In this document: positions 6,071 to 12,847 of the stretch, piece after piece
How positions within the stretch are numbered: position 1 is the first letter of the stretch
Layout: the number at the start of each line of letters is the position of its first letter
Source: Planctomycetaceae bacterium
GTDB taxonomy: Bacteria; Planctomycetota; Planctomycetia; Pirellulales; PALSA-1355
Assembly (NCBI GenBank): GCA_005773095.1
Contig: SXHT01000259.1
Span: 1 to 12,847, forward strand
Direction of reading: 5' to 3'
Length of the DNA stretch: 12,847 nucleotides
The notes under the pieces: model-generated
Told to the model about the DNA's origin: nothing
What the model saw: the letters and a program-made list of their open reading frames with translations, nothing else
The model's database searches: none
Made by a program: the position numbers and the translations under genes

Positions 6071-6825
6071 GGGATGGGCCAAAAATCGTTGATGAGATCA
6101 GTTAACGACGCCACGCAGGCTCGCAAGACTTCACGCCCCTTCTCCGCCGAGGCCAGCGTAGGCCGACCGTAAACCCCGTTGTGCGAAAGTTGATCGAACG
6201 GGCGATAGCAACTTGCCGCCGGGCCGTGCAGCATGTCGAAGTGCATCGGCAGGCTGCGATGTTGAATGCCACCGTCTTCGGCCCGCGACATATCGACCAA
6301 TTCGGGCGCGATCACCAGTAGCAAACTGGTTTCAAACTCGCAGGCATGACCAACCGACCCAAATGGCCCCTGTTGCAGCGGTGCGAGCCGTTTAGCCGCC
6401 ACGGTCCACCAGTTGGCCACCAGGAACTCAACCCGCGGAAATCGCTGCCCGAGCTGTTCACCGATCACGCCGTCGATGGCCTGATTACCGCCGTGGCTGT
6501 TGAGCACCAAGAGCCGCTGGAACCCGTGCCGGACAACCGATTCGGCCACGTCGCAGACCGCGCGGCGAAACGTCTCGTGCGTCAACGTCAATGAACCGGG
6601 TAACGCCATGTGATGTTCGGAGCAGCCGACGGTTTGGGCCGGCAGGATCAACAGCCGGTCACCCAGGGCCTCGTCCAAACCGCGGCAGATGGCTTCGTTG
6701 ATCAGGCAGTCGGTCGCAAGCGGCAAGTGCTCGCCGTGCTGTTCAACCGCCGCCACCGGTAGAACAACCGGGGTTTTGCGGTCGAACTCAGCGAGTTGTC
6801 CGCGTCGCAAGCTGGCCCAGTACAT
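6067..6825 (-). CDS. Creatininase-family amidohydrolase
   Basis: A 252-residue protein of normal length for the creatininase family, Zn/Mn hydrolases that cut cyclic amides or related small ring compounds. Visible ligands are Glu28, His30 and Asp39 in VEQHGEHLPLATD (same spacing as Glu34/His36/Asp45 of creatininase), His111 in NSHGGN, and an acidic ligand in GHACEFETS (Glu163 or Glu165). The ATG at 6825 fits the family start, though no strong ribosome binding site precedes it. It lies 66 bp after the enolase-superfamily gene, and its stop overlaps the isomerase start by 4 bp. In a sugar-acid operon the likely job is opening a lactone- or lactam-like ring rather than hydrolysing creatinine; that is inference from context. 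Confidence 0.92.
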   Translation of the reverse strand: MYWASLRRGQLAEFDRKTPVVLPVAAVEQHGEHLPLATDCLINEAICRGLDEALGDRLLILPAQTVGCSEHHMALPGSLTLTHETFRRAVCDVAESVVRHGFQRLLVLNSHGGNQAIDGVIGEQLGQRFPRVEFLVANWWTVAAKRLAPLQQGPFGSVGHACEFETSLLLVIAPELVDMSRAEDGGIQHRSLPMHFDMLHGPAASCYRPFDQLSHNGVYGRPTLASAEKGREVLRACVASLTDLINDFWPIP

Positions 6826-6891
6826 GGAAGTTGACTTTCGGTTGGACGATGGATCGACAATCTTTGGACAACGGCGGCTGGGGAGTTCGCT

Positions 6892-7992
6892 CTACGGTGT
6901 GACGCGGTAATGCTTGAGCGCCTGGCGATCGAGTTCGACGCCTAATCCGGGCTGGTCGGAAACGAGCAGGCATCCGTCGGCAAATGCCAGGGGCTCGACA
7001 ATCAAATCGTCTTCGCGCAGAAGGCTCCCGATGATATCGCTGGGCAGTTGGCATCCGGCGGCCGCGGCGGCGTGGAGGCTGCTGGCATCGCGAATGCCCA
7101 GATCACAGCCAGTGCCTCGCCAGGTCGGGCAGCCGGCCGCCTGCGCAAGTCGCGCCCATTGGCTGAACTCCACCAGCGGGCCTAACAGATTGTAATAGTC
7201 GGCCGCGTCGAGTTTAATCGCTTTTAGCAATTCCTGCAGCGAAGTCAGGTGCAGGGCGATCGCCTGCGGGATTTTTGCGCGCAACAAAACGTACCAATCG
7301 AGTCGCTGCTGCGGCACGGGGCTTTCGAAGATGACGCGGTCGAAGGGCTCCAGCGAGCGGGCCACATGCATTGCGCCGGCCGGATTCAAAAACCGTTCGT
7401 TGGGGTCCAGCACGATCGGAAAGGACGGCGCCACTTCGCGTACCGCCCGCACGCGATCCGCAATCGGATCGTCGAGCGTACACTTCATCTTCACGCCGTG
7501 AAAACCATTCGCCACCGCCCAGTGAGCGCGGCGCGCCGTGTCGTCGGGCGTCATCCGGCCCATCCAGAAGTCGATTGGCACGCGGTCGACTAGCTTGCCC
7601 CCCAGCAGATGCCACAGCGGCACGCCCAGATGCTTGCCCAGCAGATCCAGCCAGGCCATCTCAAACGCCTCGTAAATGATGTACGATTCGTAGCTGTCGC
7701 CGTGCGGCAGAGGCAGATTGCCGATCGGCAAGTCGATCACCCGCTTTCCAATCAGTTGCTCGGCGTATTGCTTGAGCGGCGCGTGCAGGTCGCCGCGGCG
7801 CGGCTCGCCCAGGCCGATCAAGCCATTGTCGGCCACCAGCTCCACGATCCACTTGGGAAACTCCCAAAAATTCAGACTCCGACCGGTGACAGGATCCGGC
7901 GCGCAAAGCCGATCCTCCACGCCCGCCGAGTGAACAACCTCGGGCTTCATCGGCACGACGACTGCGTGCAGTTTCACGTCAACGATTTTCAT
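6892..7992 (-). CDS. Mandelate racemase/muconate-lactonizing (enolase superfamily) protein, probable sugar-acid dehydratase
   Basis: A 366-residue enolase-superfamily enzyme: N-terminal capping domain (about 1-125), then a modified TIM barrel. Members take a proton next to a carboxylate, and many dehydrate aldonic acids to 2-keto-3-deoxy acids. Lys168-x-Lys170 (GVKMK), Asp196 and Asn198 (VLDPNERF) and Glu223 (IFESPVPQ) are visible. The third metal carboxylate, expected about 25 residues after Glu223, is not evident: the strand reads IALHLTSLQEL, with His248 near the expected place and Glu254 the nearest acid. Either another residue serves or this is a divergent subgroup. The ATG at 7992 is chosen because the protein then begins MKIVDVKLHA, as is usual; it overlaps the aldolase gene by 14 bp. 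The aldolase upstream supports a dehydratase role, since 2-keto-3-deoxy acids are aldolase substrates. Confidence 0.92.
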   Translation of the reverse strand: MKIVDVKLHAVVVPMKPEVVHSAGVEDRLCAPDPVTGRSLNFWEFPKWIVELVADNGLIGLGEPRRGDLHAPLKQYAEQLIGKRVIDLPIGNLPLPHGDSYESYIIYEAFEMAWLDLLGKHLGVPLWHLLGGKLVDRVPIDFWMGRMTPDDTARRAHWAVANGFHGVKMKCTLDDPIADRVRAVREVAPSFPIVLDPNERFLNPAGAMHVARSLEPFDRVIFESPVPQQRLDWYVLLRAKIPQAIALHLTSLQELLKAIKLDAADYYNLLGPLVEFSQWARLAQAAGCPTWRGTGCDLGIRDASSLHAAAAAGCQLPSDIIGSLLREDDLIVEPLAFADGCLLVSDQPGLGVELDRQALKHYRVTP

Positions 7993-8779
7993 GGCCGGAA
8001 TCGACGTTTGACGCAGGTGTTTCGACGGATCGCAACGACGCAACCAACCGCTTCAAGCTGGCCTCCAAGAACGCGCTCGGCTCGGCAAGGCAGACAAACC
8101 GAAAGCCCTGATCGATGAGCGTTGGCCCATCGCCGATCATCCACATTGGCTTGCCAACTGCGTCTGCGGCTTTGCGAACGCGCTCGATCGAGGCCCAGAG
8201 CGTGGGATGACGCATCTGGCCGCAAACGCCCAGCCGAGCCGACAGGTCGAACGGGCCAACGCCGACGGCGGTAGTCAGCGGATGCGCGGCAATCGCGGTC
8301 ACATTTTCCAAGCCCTGCGGGCTCTCGATCTGTGGTATCACTACCAGCGTGTCTTCGACCGTTCGGCGAAAGGCGTCGTAGGTGTATTGATCGAGCCAAC
8401 GGTTGCCTGGTCCACCGGGACGACGCTGCCCCCGTGGCGGCAAGTGCAATGATTGACGAGCAGCGTCGAGCTGCTCGGCCGAGTCGATCATCGGCAGCAA
8501 CAGCCCGCAGGGTCCCAGATCCATCGCCAGCCGCAAGGCCGTGGGATTGGTGTCGGCGGGGCGCACCAGGATGGGAAAGTCAGCCATTCGACCGAGCCGG
8601 CAGACATCGGCCATCAGCGAGCCGCCGTGATCAAGGTGCTCGGCGTCGAGGATCGCGTAATCCAGCCCCGACCCGATGGCGATTTCGATCAGCTCCAACC
8701 ACAGATGATGGGTGACCAGAACCCCCAACACCGGCTGCCGGGCGGAAAGTTTCTCACGCAAGACAACCGCGGATTTCAC
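7979..8779 (-). CDS. HpcH/HpaI-family class II aldolase (2-keto-3-deoxy acid type)
   Basis: A 266-residue metal-dependent pyruvate aldolase of the HpcH/HpaI family, which splits 2-keto-3-deoxy or 2-keto-4-hydroxy acids into pyruvate plus an aldehyde. Family residues are present with HpaI-like spacing: His48 (ILDAEHLDHG), Arg73 (ILVRPADTNP), Glu152 (VIPQIESPQG) and Asp178 (VGPFDLSARLG). The glycine-rich loop GQRRPGGPGN lies at 117-126. The start is a GTG at 8779 with only a weak GGGAA upstream, 49 bp after the first dioxygenase gene. Its 3' end overlaps the enolase-superfamily gene by 14 bp, so the two are almost surely cotranscribed and likely act in sequence, dehydratase then aldolase, as RhmD and RhmA do in L-rhamnonate breakdown. 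Exact substrate unknown. Confidence 0.93.
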   Translation of the reverse strand: MKSAVVLREKLSARQPVLGVLVTHHLWLELIEIAIGSGLDYAILDAEHLDHGGSLMADVCRLGRMADFPILVRPADTNPTALRLAMDLGPCGLLLPMIDSAEQLDAARQSLHLPPRGQRRPGGPGNRWLDQYTYDAFRRTVEDTLVVIPQIESPQGLENVTAIAAHPLTTAVGVGPFDLSARLGVCGQMRHPTLWASIERVRKAADAVGKPMWMIGDGPTLIDQGFRFVCLAEPSAFLEASLKRLVASLRSVETPASNVDSGHENR

Positions 8780-8828
8780 GAAAGGTTCCCAACGTTAAAG
8801 GCTGGCCAGGTTGTTCAGCGCCGCGAAA

Positions 8829-9647
8829 TCAGACGAGCACGGGAGACACGAGCTCCGGAAAATCAGCGCCTTGGACGATCCCGCCAATGGGAATATTGCC
8901 CAACGATGCCTGGCGATTGGGATTCCAATCGCTGCCAACGCGGACCGTATTGCCCGGTATCAATATCGGCACGTAACTGCGCCGTGGATTGTCCGTTCGA
9001 TTGCCGTACGAACCATGAAACGTGCGGCAATGGTGGAAATGGCAGTGTCCGGCCCGGACCTCGCAAGGTACCTGCGTCAGGTCGGCATCGACGGGGATGT
9101 CCGGACGACGCAAGAGCCAGTCCATGTCGTTGGCGTCGACTTCGTCGCGATTGTAACGCACGGGCCAACGATGACTTCCAGGAATTACATGCATGCAACC
9201 GTTCTCCACCGTGGCGTCGTCCAGAGCAATCCAGCAGGTACACCACTCCGGTGGGCCGATCTGATCGTTGTAAGCGAAGTCTTGATGCCAGGCCAGTCCG
9301 GTCGTCTCGTCGTGCGGCACTTTCATAATTGCCTGATCTTGCCAGACACGGACCGGCCCCGGTAGCAAGTCGTGAGCCAGCGCGCTGATCGACTCCAGTC
9401 GCAACACCTCAGCGAAGACGGCATCGTGCCGAAAAACATTGACCAATTTGACACCGTTCAGGTTGCCCTTGAGCTGGCCCACCTTCGGCGTCTGGCCGCG
9501 CAGCAAGTCGGGAAAATCAGTTCGGCCCTCGATAATGTCGTCGAACCGCTGTCGCAGCCTGGCCAGCAAGTGATCGTCCAGCACGCGCGGCCCAGCCACG
9601 TATCCATGGTCCCGATAGAACTGAATCTGGTCGGCAGTGAAATGCAT
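8829..9647 (-). CDS. Phytanoyl-CoA dioxygenase-family protein, copy 2 (first gene of the operon)
   Basis: A 272-residue PhyH-family Fe(II)/2-oxoglutarate oxygenase, about the usual family length. The iron ligands are His121 and Asp123 (LAWHQDFAYND) and His211 (FHHCRTFHGSYGN), with Arg222 or Arg223 (DNPRRSY) for 2-oxoglutarate. The GCMHVIPGSHRWP stretch (150-162) is typical of the family. The ATG at 9647 is preferred to an in-frame TTG at 9668; neither has a strong ribosome binding site. It begins the operon-like array, with the aldolase 49 bp downstream. It shares the fold and iron motif with the 2940-3953 protein but little else, so the two probably act on different substrates or positions rather than being a recent duplication. 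Likely role: oxidative trimming of a sugar-derived or methylated compound (inference). Confidence 0.92.
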   Translation of the reverse strand: MHFTADQIQFYRDHGYVAGPRVLDDHLLARLRQRFDDIIEGRTDFPDLLRGQTPKVGQLKGNLNGVKLVNVFRHDAVFAEVLRLESISALAHDLLPGPVRVWQDQAIMKVPHDETTGLAWHQDFAYNDQIGPPEWCTCWIALDDATVENGCMHVIPGSHRWPVRYNRDEVDANDMDWLLRRPDIPVDADLTQVPCEVRAGHCHFHHCRTFHGSYGNRTDNPRRSYVPILIPGNTVRVGSDWNPNRQASLGNIPIGGIVQGADFPELVSPVLV

Positions 9648-9810
9648 AGCAGCACCGACGATAGCCAAAGTGTGGTTGTGGTTGTATTATCAACGATAGC
9701 GATTGAAGAACAGGCCATCAAGTCAGATGGGAATCGCTCATGGTGCGCAAGCGCGCCCTTCGAGGCATAACTTAACCGCCAGTGTCCATTCGAGCCCGAC
9801 CCATGAAATA
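9648..9810 (-). promoter_or_regulatory. Likely promoter region of the sugar-acid operon
   Basis: This gene-free 163-bp stretch between the terminator and the first dioxygenase should hold the operon promoter. On the minus strand a GATAAT (9690-9685) resembles a -10 box, without a clear -35 at standard spacing. GGTTAAGT (minus strand, 9774-9767) differs from the GGTTAACT arm of the GntR operator at one base, but no partner arm is seen. Exact promoter not resolved. Confidence 0.3.
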
Positions 9811-9847
9811 AACCTCGGAGGCCGATTCCTTGGCCTCCGAGGTTTTT
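9811..9847 (-). terminator. Strong hairpin terminator after the PEP-CTERM gene
   Basis: AACCTCGGAGGCC (9811-9823) pairs perfectly with GGCCTCCGAGGTT (9832-9844) around an 8-base loop; one more A-T pair extends it. On the minus strand it lies 30 bp after the PEP-CTERM stop and is followed by TATTTC. On the plus strand a run of five T follows (9843-9847), so it could act in both directions. It separates the PEP-CTERM gene from the sugar-acid operon, which must then have its own promoter. Confidence 0.85.
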
Positions 9848-9874
9848 GAAGTTACGTGCTTCATTGAGAAGCTG

Positions 9875-10525
9875 TTACTTTTTGCGTCGGCGAATTCCCA
9901 CTGCCAACATCGAGAACAGACCCATAACACTAAGGATCGCACTCGAAGGTTCTGGGATTACCGGCCCCTCCCCACCAATAACTCCGTTTACGATGTTGCC
10001 CGACAAACGAAACGGCTGTGAGCCCGCCGAGTCGAGCCGCAACTCGAACGTTCCATTGGCGGTGTTCTTCAGGGTAAACCGACCTAAGGTAAACACACCC
10101 GTGTCGGTGAGGTCCGTTGTGAACCACTGCTGGTTAATCGACTGCGTGTTCCACACGGCCGCAGCAGCACCGCCGATGTCGACCGCACCACCTGCCGTGG
10201 AAGGGGCTGACAACGGAGCTTTTGCAGTGGCATAGGTGTCCCAACGCAACGTAGGAAAGGCACCAAAAAAGGCGGAGTTAGGCGGCAACAGCCCAGCCCC
10301 ACTAAAGGCGTCCTGGTAAATATCTGTCGCACCCAAACCTATAAGCCGCAACTGAGCGCCGGTCCAATCCGTCGTCGCGTTAACGCTCAGATCTTGGGAG
10401 ACGTGACCAGCCGGCGGGGAAGTCCCGCCTTCCGAGGCGACCGGAACAAAGCTGCCGGTGATGGCCGCCGAGGCGATCGATGCCAAGCTTACCAAAACAG
10501 CTAATGCCAAAACTAACTTTCTCAT
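9875..10525 (-). CDS. Small PEP-CTERM-anchored secreted protein
   Basis: A 216-residue exported protein. Residues 1-20 are a clear signal peptide (MRKLVLALAVLVSLASIASA) with an Ala-x-Ala cut. The C-terminal 28 residues are a PEP-CTERM sorting signal: PEP at 191-193 (VIPEPSS), a hydrophobic helix, then IRRRKK. In the family this directs processing by an exosortase and delivery to the envelope or matrix. The middle is rich in Thr, Ala, Gly and Asn with no catalytic motif (for example TDLTDTGVFTLGRFTLKN), probably a beta-rich domain of the kind common in planctomycete PEP-CTERM proteins. The ATG at 10525 has GAGGT 8 nt upstream. A strong terminator follows, so it is a single-gene unit. Its link to the neighbours is unknown. 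Confidence 0.92.
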   Translation of the reverse strand: MRKLVLALAVLVSLASIASAAITGSFVPVASEGGTSPPAGHVSQDLSVNATTDWTGAQLRLIGLGATDIYQDAFSGAGLLPPNSAFFGAFPTLRWDTYATAKAPLSAPSTAGGAVDIGGAAAAVWNTQSINQQWFTTDLTDTGVFTLGRFTLKNTANGTFELRLDSAGSQPFRLSGNIVNGVIGGEGPVIPEPSSAILSVMGLFSMLAVGIRRRKK

Positions 10526-10533
10526 AATCTGTT

Positions 10534-10538
10534 ACCTC
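10534..10538 (-). promoter_or_regulatory. Ribosome binding site of the PEP-CTERM gene
   Basis: The minus strand reads GAGGT eight bases before the ATG at 10525, confirming that start. Confidence 0.65.
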
Positions 10539-10970
10539 TTGTTGGAATTTAGTTACCGATACTAAACATTGAAACCTCCAAACAATCCATCTTGCTGACG
10601 GATGCAATTCCGATGAGCCCTCCGCCAAAATGCTCGCGCCCGCGTAAGTAAAATACAGGCGCCAGCATCGCAAGCTGGCTCAACATCATCAACAGCCGTC
10701 GATAGTACTCAGCTGTTTCTCGTTGGCGCCTCCCAGCAGATAGCTCGAACTTAGAGGGTAATGTTGCTGCCTAGTAAACTTTCACGCCCTGGTACACTCC
10801 AGGGTCGAGGACAACCAACACGATCTTAATGATAATAGCGGCTGCGAGGATTGCAAGCGAATTTTTCCCCCGTTGGCGAAATTTTTTTTGAGTGCCATCG
10901 CCTGGATGGTGGATGGGAATCTGCTCGGCTGGAAATACCCCACGTTTGGGGGTTGCGAACCTCAAGGTCA

Positions 10971-10976
10971 AAGGAG
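10971..10976 (+). promoter_or_regulatory. Ribosome binding site of a decayed plus-strand ORF
   Basis: AAGGAG with an 8-base spacer precedes the ATG at 10985. It is among the best start signals in the window and shows that a real gene once began here. Confidence 0.65.
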
Positions 10977-10984
10977 TGTGGACC

Positions 10985-11230
10985 ATGGCGCGCAAGCGAC
11001 CGATGCCGGTCACGTTGGATGAGCAGCAAAAGCCGCCAATCGCAGCGAATTTACCGACATTTACGGGGGTTTTTCGATCAGGAGGCGCAGCGGATCGCGC
11101 CGCGGATAGCCTCCAAGTCAACCCGCCAAATGCCTGGCCAGACGGAGTTCGAGCTGCGCGATCGGGTACATGCCGGGGGCGCCCAGGTACCGGAGGCGGC
11201 CCCCCCGGGAGCGGCAGAAAAAAAGAGGGT
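10985..11230 (+). pseudogene. Broken ORF with homopolymer frameshifts, possibly a transposase N-terminus
   Basis: From the ATG at 10985 the frame reads MARKRPMPVTLDEQQKPPIA and NLPTFTG. Dropping one base from the G5/T5 run at 11065-11074 lets it continue as FFDQEAQRIAPRIASKSTRQ and MPGQTEFELRDRVHA. Dropping another from the C7 run at 11200-11206 gives EAAPRERQKKRG. The joined ~80-residue sequence looks like a real, helical, charged protein start; after about 11230 the sequence becomes G/T-rich and no longer protein-like. The style 'FFDQEAQRIA...PGQTEFELRDRVH...ERQKKRG' recalls N-termini of ISKra4-like transposases in planctomycetes, but that is from memory and unverified. The two breaks could be decay or homopolymer sequencing errors; the missing 3' part argues for decay. 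Confidence 0.45.
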
Positions 11231-11334
11231 ATTTTTTTTGGCGGCTGGGATTGGGTGTGGGTGCTGGTGGTTGGCTGGCTTGGCTTGCGGGGGCGGCGCG
11301 TCGAGAAACTCCTCTGCCGCCATCCAAGACGCTC

Positions 11335-11351
11335 ATCACGCGGAGCGTGAT
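11335..11351. repeat. Small hairpin over the stop of the FAD dehydrogenase
   Basis: ATCACGC (11335-11341) pairs with GCGTGAT (11345-11351) around GGA, and an outer C-G pair extends it. The TGA stop of the dehydrogenase (11338-11336) lies in the left arm. No U-tract follows on the minus strand, so it is not a classical terminator. Confidence 0.5.
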
Positions 11352-12847
11352 GGCTGGATTGGCGCATGCTTGCGGATAATGCACTTCGCTGCGCGTAATC
11401 CGTCGAGCGCCGCGCTGACGATGCCGCCTGCGTAACCGGCCCCTTCACCCACCGGATACAAGCCTGCAAAGCCCGGGCTTTCTAAGGTTGAATCATCGCG
11501 CAAGAATCTTACCGGCGAGCTGCCGCGCGATTCGGGGCCCACAAGGGTCGCCTGGCGTAAGAACCGCCCGCGCCAGCGCCGATCAAGCTGTGGAAGTCCC
11601 TGCTCGAGCGCCGCAATCACCTGTGGCGGGATCACCTCGCGGATATCGGCGGGCACCAGGTCGCGCGGATAGCTCGAGGGGGGTTTCGTCGTGGTCCGGC
11701 GGCCCATCAGAAAATCGTTGGCCCACTGTATCGGGCAGCGATACTCTCCCCCCAGCCTGAAGGCACGCCCCTCATAGTGGCGTTGCAGCATCATGCCGGC
11801 CAGTGCGTGCGATGAGCCAAACTGTTCCGGCTCCAGCGTGATCATCAGACCACTGTTGGCGAAGGGGGAATCGCGATGGGAGTAACTCATGCCGTTCGTG
11901 CAGAACATGCCGGGCTCGCTGACGCTGGGCATGACGTAGCCACCGGCGCACATGCAAAACGTAAACAGGTTCGTCGATCCACGAGCCACCAGGCTGTAGT
12001 CGGCCGCACCGAGCTTTTCTTCGAGCTTGCTGGTTCCGTACTGGGCGCGGTTGACCTGTTCTTGAAGTTGCTCAATGCGAACGCCGATTTGAAACGGCTT
12101 TTGCACCATCGGTACGCCGCGGCGATGAAGCATCTCGTACGTGTCGCGCGCGCTGTGGCCAATTCCAAGGATGACAACGCTGGCTGCCATAAAGCCGGAA
12201 GACGTGCTCACCCCTCGCATTCGCCCGTCGGCCACGTCAAGGTCTTCCAAGCGGCAGTCGAAGCGAACTTCACCGCCACGCGCTTCGATCGATTGTCTTA
12301 GCGCCTTCACGACCGCTGGCAAACGATTGCTGCCCAGATGCGGGCGATGATCGTAAACGATCGAGGGCTTGCCCTTGTGCGCGGCGAACACCTCGAGCAC
12401 GTGCTGCACGTCGGGGCCGCTACAGCGGCAGGTGAGTTTGCCATCGCTAAACGTGCCCGCGCCCCCTTCGCCAAACAAATAATTGCTCTCCGGATTGTGC
12501 GGTCCTCCGGCGTCAAAAGCCCGCACATCTCGTACGCGCTGCTGGACCGGCTTGCCGCGCTCGAGCACGACTGGCCGGTAACCATGCTCGGCCAGGAAAT
12601 ACGCCGCAAACAATCCGGCCGGCCCAGAGCCGACGACAACCGGCCGATCTTCCAACACCTCGTTCCCGGGCAACGGCGTCTCAAACCCTGGCTCGTGATA
12701 CAGCTCGGCTTGCATCGTCGAGCGGCGCCGCTGGCTGCGGGCAATCGCCAGCCCTTCATCTTCGCTCAACGTCACCTCGACCGAGTACACAAACGTCAAA
12801 TCTTGCTTGTCCCGGGCGTCGAGACTTTTTCGCAGGATCCGCCAACG
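11336..12847 (-). CDS. FAD-dependent dehydrogenase (COG2509 type), 5' end beyond window
   Basis: 503 residues are visible, and the frame stays open to the right edge. The visible start, RWRILRKSLDARDKQDLTFV, matches the interior of the N-terminal domain of these proteins, so the true start lies past 12847 and the TTG at 12799 is not it. The FAD site is clear (VVVGSGPAGLFAAYFLAEHG, then VVLERGK), followed by the family stretch NYLFGEGGAGTFSDGKLTCR, a second nucleotide-site-like segment (VVILGIGHSARDTYE), CMCAGGYVMPSVSEPGMFCT, and a closing GLYPVGEGAGYAGGIVSAAL. These are predicted soluble NAD(P)/FAD oxidoreductases with no firm substrate; COG2509 is 'uncharacterised FAD-dependent dehydrogenase'. 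The gene appears intact where visible and unrelated to the sugar-acid operon. Confidence 0.93.
   Translation of the reverse strand, partial: RWRILRKSLDARDKQDLTFVYSVEVTLSEDEGLAIARSQRRRSTMQAELYHEPGFETPLPGNEVLEDRPVVVGSGPAGLFAAYFLAEHGYRPVVLERGKPVQQRVRDVRAFDAGGPHNPESNYLFGEGGAGTFSDGKLTCRCSGPDVQHVLEVFAAHKGKPSIVYDHRPHLGSNRLPAVVKALRQSIEARGGEVRFDCRLEDLDVADGRMRGVSTSSGFMAASVVILGIGHSARDTYEMLHRRGVPMVQKPFQIGVRIEQLQEQVNRAQYGTSKLEEKLGAADYSLVARGSTNLFTFCMCAGGYVMPSVSEPGMFCTNGMSYSHRDSPFANSGLMITLEPEQFGSSHALAGMMLQRHYEGRAFRLGGEYRCPIQWANDFLMGRRTTTKPPSSYPRDLVPADIREVIPPQVIAALEQGLPQLDRRWRGRFLRQATLVGPESRGSSPVRFLRDDSTLESPGFAGLYPVGEGAGYAGGIVSAALDGLRAAKCIIRKHAPIQPSRSA

Larger units (their letters stand above)
10526..10984. 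other. Gene-free stretch
   Basis: No coding frame here is supported by a start signal or protein-like composition. The left end should hold the PEP-CTERM promoter, including the imperfect palindrome TTAGTTACCGATACTAA at 10549-10565. A small GCCAGC/GCTGGC stem lies near 10660-10680. A CCCC/GGGG mini-hairpin lies at about 10938-10953, ahead of the ribosome binding site at 10971. Nothing else is recognised. Confidence 0.5.

Noticed and set aside
8453..9328. 291-codon plus-strand ORF
   Set aside because: It is antisense to the aldolase and first dioxygenase, both with full catalytic motifs.
10771..11469. 232-codon minus-strand ORF with a hydrophobic C-terminus
   Set aside because: It overlaps the FAD dehydrogenase end and the broken plus-strand ORF, is Pro/Arg/Ser-rich as expected of a shadow frame, and has no convincing ribosome binding site.
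12797..12799. TTG as the start of the FAD dehydrogenase
   Set aside because: The frame continues upstream to the window edge with family-like residues, so the true start is outside.

Overview
The window looks like chromosomal DNA of a planctomycete, probably close to Pirellulales. The reasons are moderate-to-high GC, a PEP-CTERM secreted protein, a LamG-like secreted protein, stacked phytanoyl-CoA-dioxygenase-like genes, a creatininase-family hydrolase and G/C-rich intergenic palindromes. This placement is inferred from gene content only. Every intact gene lies on the minus strand, so the text below follows transcription from high to low coordinates.

Right part (12847 to about 9800): a large FAD-dependent dehydrogenase (COG2509 type) runs off the right edge. 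A decayed ORF (10985 to about 11230, plus strand) follows. It has an excellent ribosome binding site but frame breaks at homopolymer runs, and may be the N-terminus of a transposase. Next come a gene-poor stretch, a small PEP-CTERM protein and a strong hairpin terminator.

Centre (9647 to 2940): a tightly packed seven-gene operon-like array. The order is phytanoyl-CoA dioxygenase-like protein, HpcH/HpaI aldolase, mandelate racemase/enolase-superfamily dehydratase, creatininase-family hydrolase, L-rhamnose-isomerase-like TIM-barrel isomerase, SGNH hydrolase, and a second dissimilar phytanoyl-CoA dioxygenase-like protein. The first five genes are joined by overlaps of 14 and 4 bp or gaps under 70 bp. 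An acid-sugar dehydratase beside an HpcH/HpaI aldolase is the core of non-phosphorylative sugar-acid breakdown, as in the L-rhamnonate route. The isomerase, creatininase-family hydrolase, SGNH esterase and two Fe(II)/2-oxoglutarate oxygenases suggest an uncharacterised route for a decorated sugar or sugar acid. This is the best candidate in the window for an undescribed system; its substrate cannot be read from sequence.

Left part (2940 to 1): the operon ends against debris: a broken IS1634-type transposase fragment between near-perfect inverted repeats, then a DUF559 endonuclease pseudogene (plus strand, two stops and a frameshift). Next is a dense cluster of palindromic and tandem repeats (about 1530-1925). 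Then comes a GntR/FCD regulator with a perfect 8-bp inverted repeat in its promoter region, and last the 5' part of a secreted LamG-like protein that runs off the left edge.

No tRNA, rRNA, CRISPR array or intact mobile element was found.
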